64,000 nucleotides of DNA from NCBI RefSeq assembly GCF_002900365.1, contig NZ_CP025979.1:4340001-4404000 (forward strand). The letters run 5' to 3'. Each line of letters begins with the position of its first letter. Within the stretch, counting starts at the first letter, position 1. The notes beneath the pieces were generated by a model. It saw only the letters and a list, made by a program, of their open reading frames with translations, did no database searches and had not been told where the DNA came from. The translations under genes were made by a program, and so were the position numbers. The DNA comes from Escherichia marmotae (GTDB taxonomy: Bacteria > Pseudomonadota > Gammaproteobacteria > Enterobacterales > Enterobacteriaceae). Below are positions 26,888 through 34,964 of this stretch, in pieces.

Positions 26888-28216
26888 ATGCTCATTGGAC
26901 AGGCCCTTGATTTGGTATCCCGTTACGATTCTCTGCGTAACCCACTGACTTCTCTGGGGGATTACCTCGACCCCGAACTCATCTCTCGTTGCCTTGCCGA
27001 ATCAGGTACTGTAACGCTACGCAAGCGCCGTCTTCCCCTCGAAATGATGGTCTGGTGTATTGTTGGCATGGCGCTTGAGCGTAAAGAACCTCTTCACCAG
27101 ATTGTGAATCGCCTGGACATCATGCTGCCGGGCAATCGCCCCTTCGTTGCCCCCAGTGCCGTTATTCAGGCCCGCCAGCGTCTGGGAAGTGAGGCTGTCC
27201 GCCGCGTGTTCACGAAAACAGCGCAGCTCTGGCATAACACCACGCCGCATCCGCACTGGTGCGGCCTGACCCTGCTGGCCATCGATGGTGTGTTCTGGCG
27301 CACACCGGATACACCAGAGAACGATGCAGCCTTCCCCCGCCAGACACATGCCGGGAACCCGGCGCTCTACCCGCAGGTCAAAATGGTCTGCCAGATGGAA
27401 CTGACCAGCCATCTGCTGACGGCTGCAGCCTTCGGCACGATGAAGAACAGCGAAAATGAGCTTGCTGAGCAACTTATAGAACAAACCGGCGATAACACCC
27501 TGACGTTAATGGATAAAGGTTATTACTCACTGGGACTGTTAAATGCCTGGAGCCAGGCGGGAGAACACCGCCACTGGATGATCCCTCTCAGAAAGGGAGC
27601 GCAATATGAAGAGATCAGAAAACTGGGTAAAGGCGATCATCTGGTGAAGCTGAAAACCAGCCCGCAGGCACGAAAAAAGTGGCCGGGGCTGGGAAATGAG
27701 GTGACAGCCCGCCTGCTGACCGTGACGCGCAAAGGAAAAGTCTGCCATCTGCTGACGTCGATGACGGACGCCATGCGCTTCCCCGGAGGAGAAATGGCGG
27801 ATCTGTACAGTCATCGCTGGGAAATCGAACTGGGATACAGGGAGATAAAACAGACGATGCAACTGAGCAGGCTGACGCTGAGAAGTAAAAAGCCGGAGCT
27901 TGTGGAGCAAGAGCTGTGGGGTGTCTTACTGGCTTATAATCTGGTGAGATATCAGATGATTAAAATGGCAGAACATCTGAAAGGTTACTGGCCGAATCAA
28001 CTGAGTTTCTCAGAATCATGCGGAATGGTGATGAGAATGCTGATGACATTGCAGGGCGCTTCACCGGGACGTATACCGGAGCTGATGCGCGATCTTGCAA
28101 GTATGGGACAACTTGTGAAATTACCGACAAGAAGGGAAAGAGCCTTCCCGAGAGTGGTAAAGGAGAGGCCCTGGAAATACCCCACAGCCCCGAAAAAGAG
28201 CCAGTCAGTTGCTTAA
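26888..28216 (+). CDS. insG: IS4 transposase (InsG)
   Basis: This is a 442-residue DDE transposase of the IS4 family. Visible features are LLAIDGVFWRTPDT (first Asp), LTLMDKGYYSLGLLNAW (second Asp) and the Y-(2)-R-(3)-E-(6)-K signature as YSHRWEIELGYREIKQTM. The frame is intact, so the element may be active. It begins 85 bases inside the left end. Confidence 0.96.
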   Translation: MLIGQALDLVSRYDSLRNPLTSLGDYLDPELISRCLAESGTVTLRKRRLPLEMMVWCIVGMALERKEPLHQIVNRLDIMLPGNRPFVAPSAVIQARQRLGSEAVRRVFTKTAQLWHNTTPHPHWCGLTLLAIDGVFWRTPDTPENDAAFPRQTHAGNPALYPQVKMVCQMELTSHLLTAAAFGTMKNSENELAEQLIEQTGDNTLTLMDKGYYSLGLLNAWSQAGEHRHWMIPLRKGAQYEEIRKLGKGDHLVKLKTSPQARKKWPGLGNEVTARLLTVTRKGKVCHLLTSMTDAMRFPGGEMADLYSHRWEIELGYREIKQTMQLSRLTLRSKKPELVEQELWGVLLAYNLVRYQMIKMAEHLKGYWPNQLSFSESCGMVMRMLMTLQGASPGRIPELMRDLASMGQLVKLPTRRERAFPRVVKERPWKYPTAPKKSQSVA

Positions 28217-28229
28217 CTGACTGGCATTA
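28216..28229. repeat. 14-base duplication of the IS4 right tip, left copy
   Basis: ACTGACTGGCATTA here recurs at 29556-29569, on the far side of the IS256-family element. Removing 28230-29569 would restore a simple IS4 flanked by its 11-base duplication. Confidence 0.85.
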
Positions 28230-28240
28230 CACCTTTCTGG

Positions 28241-29555
28241 GAGCCTGTACATAGATTTGTGTAATTGCCTGATTTTGATATGTTCAATCCAGCATCAAAT
28301 GAAGGTTAATTTATGGACGAAAAACAGTTACAGGCTCTGGCTAACGAACTGGCCAAAAACCTCAAAACCCCTGAAGACCTCAGTCAGTTTGATCGGCTGC
28401 TGAAAAAGCTCAGCGTTGAAGCCGCTCTCAATGCAGAGATGACACACCATCCTGGGTATGAGAAAAATCAGTCCAGACCAGGAGCTAACTCCCGCAACGG
28501 TTTTTCCACAAAGACCGTTATCACAGGCGACGGTCCACTGGAACTGCGTACTCCGCGCGATCGTGACGGTACCTTCGAACCACAACTGGTAAAGAAAAAT
28601 CAGACCCGTATTACCGGGATGGATAACCAGATCCTCTCGTTGTATGCCAAAGGGATGACCACCCGTGAGATAGCTGCTGCGTTCAAAGAACTGTATGACG
28701 CAGATGTTTCACCGGCACTGATATCAAAGGTTACCGATGCCGTGATGGAGCAGGTTGTAGAATGGCAAAACCGACCACTGGATGCTGTTTACCCCATTGT
28801 TTATCTTGACTGTATCGTCCTGAAAGTTCGGCAGGACAGTCGCGTCATCAACAAATCGGTGTTCCTGGCACTGGGCATCAATATCGAAGGTCAGAAAGAA
28901 CTGCTGGGTATGTGGCTGGCCGAAAATGAAGGGGCGAAGTTCTGGCTCAATGTGCTGACTGAACTGAAAAACCGCGGTCTGAACGATATCCTCATCGCCT
29001 GTGTGGATGGCCTGAAAGGCTTCCCGGATGCCATCAACACAGTATATCCGAAGGCCCGCATCCAGTTATGCATCGTGCATATGGTGCGCAACAGCCTGCG
29101 CTTCGTGTCATGGAAGGACTACAAAGCCGTCACTCGCGACCTGAAAGCGATTTATCAGGCTCCCACGGAAGAGGCAGGCCAGCAGGCACTGGAAGCGTTC
29201 GCTGCGGCCTGGGACTGTCGCTATCCTCAGATAAGCCGAAGCTGGCAGGCTAACTGGCCGAATCTTGCCACGTTCTTCGCTTATCCAACGGACATCCGCA
29301 AAGTGATCTATACGACGAATGCCATCGAGTCGCTAAACAGCGTGATCCGCCATGCGCTCAAAAAGCGTAAAGTGTTCCCGACAGACGACTCGGTGAAAAA
29401 AGTGGTGTGGCTGGCAATCCAGTCTGCGTCCCAGAAATGGACGATGCCGTTGAAGGACTGGCGAATGGCAATGAGCCGCTTTATTATCGAGTTCGGTGAC
29501 CGCCTGGACGGTCACTTCTGAGAAAAGGCATTTACACAGAATCTTAAACAGGCTC
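28241..29555 (+). mobile_element. IS256-family insertion sequence, about 1315 bases
   Basis: Imperfect inverted repeats of about 30 bases bound the element: GAGCCTGTACATAGATTTGT at 28241 and, inverted, GAGCCTGTTTAAGATTCTGT at 29555. Both continue to GTGTAA and TGCCT. It resembles IS1414/ISEc39-type elements, but I cannot name it exactly. The 11 bases CACCTTTCTGG (28230-28240) lie between the IS4 end and this left repeat and are unexplained. Confidence 0.85.
28313..29521 (+). CDS. IS256-family (mutator type) transposase
   Basis: This is a 402-residue protein with the mutator-type DDE core: first Asp in YLDCIVLKVR, second Asp in ACVDGLKGFPDAI followed by QLCIVHMVRNSLRFV, and Glu in YTTNAIESLNSVIR. 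The frame is intact with an AGGTTAATTT leader before the ATG, so the element may be mobile. Confidence 0.95.
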   Translation: MDEKQLQALANELAKNLKTPEDLSQFDRLLKKLSVEAALNAEMTHHPGYEKNQSRPGANSRNGFSTKTVITGDGPLELRTPRDRDGTFEPQLVKKNQTRITGMDNQILSLYAKGMTTREIAAAFKELYDADVSPALISKVTDAVMEQVVEWQNRPLDAVYPIVYLDCIVLKVRQDSRVINKSVFLALGINIEGQKELLGMWLAENEGAKFWLNVLTELKNRGLNDILIACVDGLKGFPDAINTVYPKARIQLCIVHMVRNSLRFVSWKDYKAVTRDLKAIYQAPTEEAGQQALEAFAAAWDCRYPQISRSWQANWPNLATFFAYPTDIRKVIYTTNAIESLNSVIRHALKKRKVFPTDDSVKKVVWLAIQSASQKWTMPLKDWRMAMSRFIIEFGDRLDGHF

Positions 29556-29580
29556 ACTGACTGGCATTAGGTTTCTGATG
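29556..29580. repeat. IS4 right tip, second copy, with right target duplication
   Basis: ACTGACTGGCATTA (29556-29569) is the second copy of the IS4 tip. GGTTTCTGATG (29570-29580) is the right copy of the IS4 target duplication. Together they show that the IS256-family element landed at the very end of IS4 after IS4 had inserted. Confidence 0.88.
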
Positions 29581-29771
29581 GGATTTTTATCCCGAACCAT
29601 GATGAAATCCGCCAAGCAGGTACCAATCATCCTCTACGGGCTAACTTGCCCTTGTTACCTCTCGGTGTATCCTGCCTGCGGTCTTACCTGTTTTGCCATC
29701 TTCTGAAGTCACCTGCACCTACCAGGACGTTAACTTTTTTTCAGCACCTCGTCAGATTGACTGACCTTGTG

Positions 29772-30112
29772 TCAGGCGAGCTGCCGAGGTTGATATTCAG
29801 TATTGTGTGACAACATTGACCACATGATCCTCGCTGTTTTTGCCGCCATGGCGACAACAGCTACATTGTAGTGCTTCCGCTCAAGGAGTCCCTGAAGCCA
29901 GGAATTCTCCTCAACCGCGCCGTTTCGGTTGACCCAGGCGGTAAGTGCGCGTGCGCCGTGAACCAGCAGGTATCGGAAATATCCCTCTCCACGTTTGCTG
30001 ATCCCTCCCGGTTGCTGTTTCCCGCCGCTGGAATGTTCCTTTGGTGTCAGCCCCAGCCATGAAGCTGAAAAACGTTCTTTGCCAGGTCGATACCAAGAGT
30101 TGATACTTTCAT
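29772..30112 (-). pseudogene. IS110-family transposase with large internal deletion
   Basis: The N-terminal frame starts at ATG 30112 with MKVSTLGIDLAKNVFQLHG, the start of the DEDD catalytic domain, and stops at 30047. From about 30058 a different frame encodes the family C-terminus: WLGLTPKEHSSGGKQQPGG, then RYLLVHGARAL and a final QPRQLA at stop 29774-29772. The join removes roughly 230 codons and changes frame, so no functional enzyme can be made. Confidence 0.88.
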
Positions 30113-30329
30113 ATGGACGCTCCTAATTTTTCAGGACGTATTGCAACGATCCAGTCTGGTACTTTGATACCGTAAAATCTGGAGCGTCCATCTCATTATC
30201 CCTGTAAGACGCGCCCTCGCCGCGCATCGCCCCGGCCTTCAGAAAACGTCTCATCGATTTTCAGCCGGATTAAAACCATCGCTGCAATTGTTTTACTCAC
30301 ATGAGCATTATCTGCGCGGTTATCAATAT

Positions 30330-31322
30330 TTACTTTTGCGCTGCCAGCGCCTCATTCACCCAGCCATCAAACTGCTGCTGGTGGGCTTTGATCCAGCCAT
30401 CAACGTGGCCCTGAATATCGCCTTCAGAGGCTTTGCCGTCATGCATAATGGCGTTCTGGGCGTTAATGTCCGCAACCGGCAACTGCATAATGGCGAACAG
30501 TTTCGCTGCCGCCGGGTTTTTCTCGGCCCAGGCTTTGTTGGCAACGATATGCATGGTGCTAACCGGGAAGCCGTAATTTGCGCCATTCGGCAGTTTGGTA
30601 TCGGCGTTTTTATCACCCGGCAGTGCGGAGAACGGCACCTGCAACCAGACTACATCTTTCCCCGGCTTCAGTTCGTTACTCACCCAGTACGGTGTCCAGG
30701 TGTAGTAAAACACCGGCTTGCCCTCTTTGTAACGGCTGATGGTGTCGGCCATCATCGCCGCGTAGTTCCCCTGATTATGGGTTACGGTATTCGTCAGATC
30801 ATAAGCGGCAAGCTGGTAGTTGATAGCGCCTTCGCAGCCCCAGCCGGGGTTACAGCCAGTTAAATCCGCTTTGCCATCGCCGTTGGTATCAAACAGTTTG
30901 GCAATCTTCGGATCTTTTAGCTGCGCGATGTTGGTAATTTTGTACTGGTCGGCCGTTTTCTTATCGATCAGGTATCCCTGCGCAGCGCCGTTAACAAATG
31001 TCCCTTCGCGATAAAACTTCTTATCGCCACCGGCAGCCTCATACATGTTGTCATGCAGCGGCGTCCAGTTCACAGCGGTAAAGGTCGCATCGCCGGAAGC
31101 CAGTGACGTATAACCAACGTTGTAATCCACTTCGCTGGGTTTGTTGACGGTATAACCTAATTTTTCCAGCGCACGGCTGACCAGCAACGTCTGGAAGGTT
31201 TCTTCGGTAATGGTGCTCTGAACCGGATTAACGGTAATACCTTTGCCCGGCAGATCGGCAGCAAAAGTTTGTGTAGAGATAAGCGTGGCAAACGCTGTCG
31301 CAAAAAGTACGCTATGTCGCAT
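30330..31322 (-). CDS. proX: ProX, periplasmic glycine betaine-binding protein
   Basis: The protein has 330 residues from ATG 31322 (MRHSVLFATAFATLISTQTF), with a signal peptide cleaved after TFA-A. It has tryptophans of the betaine aromatic box (for example in AVNWTPLHDNMY and FYYTWTPYW) and CNPGWGCEG with the disulfide cysteines. It delivers glycine betaine and proline betaine to ProVW. The start was placed at the signal peptide rather than 14 codons upstream. The IS nest ends only 138 bases beyond its stop. Confidence 0.97.
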   Translation of the reverse strand: MRHSVLFATAFATLISTQTFAADLPGKGITVNPVQSTITEETFQTLLVSRALEKLGYTVNKPSEVDYNVGYTSLASGDATFTAVNWTPLHDNMYEAAGGDKKFYREGTFVNGAAQGYLIDKKTADQYKITNIAQLKDPKIAKLFDTNGDGKADLTGCNPGWGCEGAINYQLAAYDLTNTVTHNQGNYAAMMADTISRYKEGKPVFYYTWTPYWVSNELKPGKDVVWLQVPFSALPGDKNADTKLPNGANYGFPVSTMHIVANKAWAEKNPAAAKLFAIMQLPVADINAQNAIMHDGKASEGDIQGHVDGWIKAHQQQFDGWVNEALAAQK

Positions 31323-31379
31323 TGTTATTCCTTTTTTTGGCAGGGTGGCAATGCCCGGCGTCACCGGGCAGGTGCAGAG

Positions 31380-32444
31380 TTATTTAATGAACGGACGGGT
31401 CAGCAGACCGACAGGGCCAGTGGTGTACCAGCGACGGTTGCCGCGACTACGTGAGTCGCGCCCCACGGCCTGTGTCAGGCGATCGAGGATAATGGCGAGG
31501 ATGACAATCCCGACGCCGCCAACGGTGGCAAGCCCCATATCCAGACGCCCGATACCGCGCAGTACCATTTGACCCAGCCCGCCGACGGCAATCATCGAGG
31601 CGATGACCACCATAGAAAGGGCCAGCATCAGCGTCTGGTTGACGCCCGCCATAATGGTCGGCATCGCCAGCGGTAACTGAACTTTGAACAGCATCTGGCG
31701 CGGGCTGGCACCGAATGAGCGCGAGGCTTCAATCAGATCCGCCGGAACCTGGTTAATCCCCAAAATGGTCAGACGGATAATAGGCGGCAGAGCAAAGATG
31801 ATGGTCACCACCACGCCCGGCACGTTGCCGATACCAAACAGCATGACGATTGGCACCAGATAGACAAACGCTGGCGTCGTCTGCATGGCATCAAGCAGTG
31901 GACGGATGATTTTTGCTGCCCGTGGGCTTCTTGCCAGCCAGATCCCCAGCGGCAAACCGATGACAATACAGAATAGCAGGGCGGTTAACACCAGCGCCAA
32001 AGTCACCATTGCCTGCGACCATGCGCCGATCGCGCCGATAGCAATCAGTGAAACCAGCGTCGCCACGCCCATTCCGACACCGGAAATCTGCCAGGCTATC
32101 AGGGCGAAAACGATAATTGCCACAGGCGCGGGCATCCCCAGCAGCAGTTGCTGGAAACCGTTGAGGATATAATCCACCGGAACGCGCACACCCTGGAAGA
32201 GGGGGCGGAAATGGGTAACGACCCAGTCGATCCCTTCAGTTACCCAACTGTCGAGTGGGATCAGCGTCTTATGAAACGGATCGAGAATATTAAAATGCTC
32301 GACATTTGGTGCAGGCGTACTGGTCAGCCAGTCAGCGCCGCCGCCGTCAGTCGGTGCCGCAGCCGGTGTACCCCAGGCATCTGCGGATTGTGCGGCGCTG
32401 TCTGCCGCTGGCGTGGTATCCCACGGATTATTTTGATCAGCCAT
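31380..32444 (-). CDS. proW: ProW, permease of the ProU betaine/proline ABC transporter
   Basis: This 354-residue protein has a long hydrophilic N-terminal tail (about 1-95, DQNNPWDTTPAADSAAQS) typical of ProW, then several membrane helices. The EAA loop reads ASRSFGASPRQMLFKVQLPLAMPTI. It forms the inner membrane channel for osmoprotectant uptake. Its start overlaps the end of proV by 8 bases. Confidence 0.97.
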   Translation of the reverse strand: MADQNNPWDTTPAADSAAQSADAWGTPAAAPTDGGGADWLTSTPAPNVEHFNILDPFHKTLIPLDSWVTEGIDWVVTHFRPLFQGVRVPVDYILNGFQQLLLGMPAPVAIIVFALIAWQISGVGMGVATLVSLIAIGAIGAWSQAMVTLALVLTALLFCIVIGLPLGIWLARSPRAAKIIRPLLDAMQTTPAFVYLVPIVMLFGIGNVPGVVVTIIFALPPIIRLTILGINQVPADLIEASRSFGASPRQMLFKVQLPLAMPTIMAGVNQTLMLALSMVVIASMIAVGGLGQMVLRGIGRLDMGLATVGGVGIVILAIILDRLTQAVGRDSRSRGNRRWYTTGPVGLLTRPFIK

Positions 32445-33639
32445 TATTTACCCCCTCACGATCTAAAGCGCGCAGCAGCATTCCTTTCGAAATGATGCCG
32501 ACATACTGTTGGTCCTCGTTGACCACGGGCACCGCACAGGGTGCCTGTCCGACATGAGAGAGCAACTCGCTAAGAGGCGTTTGCGCATCGACCGCTAACG
32601 GCGCATCAATCAGCGCCGCATCAAGACCTTGCTGCTGCGTTAATGCTGCTTTTAACGAATCGATAGAGACTGCGCCGACAAATTTATTACCGCGTTCGAT
32701 GACGTAGCCATATTCGCGATCTTCATCCTGTAATAATTTCAGTGCCGAACGCGGACCGAAGCCGGGGGTTTTACGAATTAAACCATTCGGGCTGCGGCGA
32801 GCAATATCTTTCGCGCTGAATACCTGACTAATATCAACGCCGCGGAAGAAGGTGCGGACATAATCATTCGCCGGATTATTGAGAATTTCATCCGGTGTGC
32901 CGACCTGTACCACTTCGCCATTTTGCATAATGGCAATTCGGTCGCCAATACGCATAGCTTCATCGAGATCGTGAGAAATAAAGACAATGGTGCGCTGATG
33001 TTTCGCCTGTAATTTTACCAGTTCATCCTGCATCTCGGTGCGAATTAATGGATCGAGCGCCGAGAAGGCTTCATCCATTAATAAAATATCCGGATTAATG
33101 GCTAATGCACGGGCTAATCCAACACGTTGACGCATTCCACCAGAGAGTTCGTCCGGGTAGCTGTGGGCATAATTTTCCAGACCTACCTGACGTAGTGCAT
33201 CAATGGCTTTTTCCCGACGCTCTTCGGCGTTAATTCCGGCTAGTTCCATGCCAAACGCGGTATTGTCCAGCACGGTCATATGCGGCATTAAGGCAAAGGA
33301 CTGAAAGACCATCGCAATCTTTTTTCTGCGCACCTCACGGAGTTCGACGTCGGATATTTTGGCAATATCTACACCGTCAATCAGCACTTGTCCGCGGGTG
33401 GGTTCAATCAGGCGATTGAGAAGGCGTACCATTGTGGATTTACCCGAACCGGATAATCCCATGATGACAAATATCTCGCCTTCTTCAATGGCCAGACTGG
33501 CGTCTTTTACGCCAAGCGATAGCCCAGTTTTTTCCAGAATTTGTTCTTTTGAAAGTCCTTGTTCGATATATTTGAAAGCTCGCTGTGGATGCTCACCAAA
33601 TATTTTATAAAGATTTTTGATTTCTAATTTAATTGCCAT
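32437..33639 (-). CDS. proV: ProV, ATPase of the ProU transporter
   Basis: This is a 400-residue ABC ATPase. Walker A is GLSGSGKST (about 61-69), signature LSGGMRQRVGLARAL, Walker B ILLMDEAFSALD, then the switch histidine ISHDLDEA. Two CBS domains occupy the last 120 residues and sense ionic strength in this family. It is the first gene of proVWX, induced by high osmolarity. Confidence 0.98.
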   Translation of the reverse strand: MAIKLEIKNLYKIFGEHPQRAFKYIEQGLSKEQILEKTGLSLGVKDASLAIEEGEIFVIMGLSGSGKSTMVRLLNRLIEPTRGQVLIDGVDIAKISDVELREVRRKKIAMVFQSFALMPHMTVLDNTAFGMELAGINAEERREKAIDALRQVGLENYAHSYPDELSGGMRQRVGLARALAINPDILLMDEAFSALDPLIRTEMQDELVKLQAKHQRTIVFISHDLDEAMRIGDRIAIMQNGEVVQVGTPDEILNNPANDYVRTFFRGVDISQVFSAKDIARRSPNGLIRKTPGFGPRSALKLLQDEDREYGYVIERGNKFVGAVSIDSLKAALTQQQGLDAALIDAPLAVDAQTPLSELLSHVGQAPCAVPVVNEDQQYVGIISKGMLLRALDREGVNNG

Positions 33640-33849
33640 GCAATAGAAAGATTCCTGTTATTTGTTTATGTCGATATATTACCCAATGGAAATAGTCACT
33701 TTTTTCTACCCTAACATACTGAGAATCTGAGGCAACCCCTGAGGGCAAATGTGGCATGAATATTGATGCGAGCAAATTGCCGGAGTTTCCCGTGATATAA
33801 GGGCTGAGAGCAAATCGAGAAAAGTTGATATTTTTTGTTATAGATAGCG
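33640..33849 (-). promoter_or_regulatory. proU promoter region
   Basis: The 210 bases between the nrdF terminator hairpin and proV are AT-rich and hold no gene. In E. coli this segment carries the osmotically induced sigma-70 promoter, with H-NS-binding elements upstream and within proV. The sequence is consistent with that, but I do not mark exact -35 and -10 boxes. Confidence 0.6.
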
Positions 33850-33880
33850 AAAAAACGCCTGAATATTGTGGTTTCAGGCG
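33850..33880 (-). terminator. nrdHIEF terminator
   Basis: On the minus strand, CGCCTGAAACCACAATATTCAGGCGTTTTTT forms an 8-bp stem with loop and a clear U-run, 115 bases beyond nrdF and before proV. Confidence 0.85.
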
Positions 33881-33995
33881 AATAATGCAACAGAGGGTCA
33901 GTGTAGAACACCACAAAATATTTGCGTGATAAAAAGCTGTTTAACTGGAATTATTTCCCTGCTGTGGGTGGTGATATTTTTGAAAAATAACCTCG

Positions 33996-34955
33996 TCAAA
34001 AATTCCAGTCTTCGTCTTCTGTTTCGACCGCTTTTCCCATCACATAAGAGGAACCAGAGCCGGAAAAGAAATCGTGATTTTCGTCGGCATTCGGTGAAAG
34101 CGCGGCAAGGATTGCCGGATTTACTTCTGCCATTTCTGCTGGAAATAACGGTTCGTATCCCAGATTCATTAAGGCTTTATTGGCGTTGTAACAGAGAAAC
34201 GCTTTCACATCGTCAGCCCATGTTGTTTCGGCGTACAGCTCATCGGTGTATTGCAACTCGTTGTCGTAAAGTTCCAGCAATAAATCGAAGGCGAAACTCT
34301 TTAATTCTTCACGTTGTGCCTGGGAGATTTTTTCCAGGTTTTTCTGATATTTATAGCCAATGTAATAACCGTGTACTGCTTCATCGCGGATAATCAGGCG
34401 GATTAGATCGGCGGTATTGGTCAGCTTTCCGCGACTGGAAAAATACATTGGCAGCCAGAAGCCGGAATAGAACAAAAATGATTCAAGAAAGACACTGGCG
34501 ATTTTCTTTTTCAGCGGGCTATCACCGCGATAATATTGCTGAATAATCTGTGCTTTTCGTTGCAACGGCGCATTTTCTTCACTCCAGGCATAGGCGGCAT
34601 CAACCTCTTTTGTCTGGCACAGCGTCGAGAAAATAGAGCTGTAAGAGCGGGCATGAACGGCTTCCATAAAGCTGATATTCGACAACACTGCTTCTTCATG
34701 GGGCGTGAGTGCATCGGGTATCAACGAAGGCGCGCCGATAACGTTTTGCAACGTGTCGAGCAGCGTCAGTCCAGTAAATACGCGCATCGTCAGTTGTTGT
34801 TCGATGGTACTTAACGTTTGCCACGCGGGAATATCGTTCGACAGTGGCACTTTTTCCGGTAGCCAGAAATTGCTGGTCAGGCGATTCCATACTTCCAGAT
34901 CTTTATCGTCAGTAATCTTGTTCCAGTTGATGGCGCTGATATGTGAGAGTTTCAT
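33996..34955 (-). CDS. nrdF: NrdF, class Ib ribonucleotide reductase small subunit
   Basis: This 319-residue protein is an R2-type helical protein. Its metal ligands appear in FTGLTLLDTLQ, EAVHARSYSSIF and RDEAVHGYYIGYKYQ, and the radical tyrosine lies in the first region's neighbourhood. It holds the Mn(III)2-tyrosyl radical cofactor assembled with NrdI and works with NrdE. It starts 9 bases after nrdE, last gene of nrdHIEF. Confidence 0.97.
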   Translation of the reverse strand: MKLSHISAINWNKITDDKDLEVWNRLTSNFWLPEKVPLSNDIPAWQTLSTIEQQLTMRVFTGLTLLDTLQNVIGAPSLIPDALTPHEEAVLSNISFMEAVHARSYSSIFSTLCQTKEVDAAYAWSEENAPLQRKAQIIQQYYRGDSPLKKKIASVFLESFLFYSGFWLPMYFSSRGKLTNTADLIRLIIRDEAVHGYYIGYKYQKNLEKISQAQREELKSFAFDLLLELYDNELQYTDELYAETTWADDVKAFLCYNANKALMNLGYEPLFPAEMAEVNPAILAALSPNADENHDFFSGSGSSYVMGKAVETEDEDWNF

Positions 34956-34964
34956 AGATATTCC

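Larger units (their letters stand above)
26804..28229 (+). mobile_element. IS4, complete 1426-base copy
   Basis: The left end TAATGCCGATCAGTTAAG and right end CTTAACTGACTGGCATTA are the 18-base imperfect inverted repeats of IS4, and the length is exactly 1426. The matching target duplication does not follow base 28229. It follows a second 14-base copy of the IS4 right tip at 29556-29569, because an IS256-family element lies in between. IS4 is inserted in the 3' untranslated end of the IS1111-type remnant. Confidence 0.95.
26724..30191 (-). mobile_element. IS110/IS1111-type remnant, internally deleted and split by IS4
   Basis: The outer ends carry inverted copies of ATGGACGCTCC: 26724-26734 at the 3' end and GGAGCGTCCAT at 30181-30191. 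A further ATGGACGCTCC at 30113-30123 lies just before the transposase start, as in IS1111-type elements with internal repeats. Without the inserted IS4 and IS256 elements the remnant is only about 690 bases. Full elements of this group are about twice that, and the missing half is inside the transposase gene. Confidence 0.82.
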
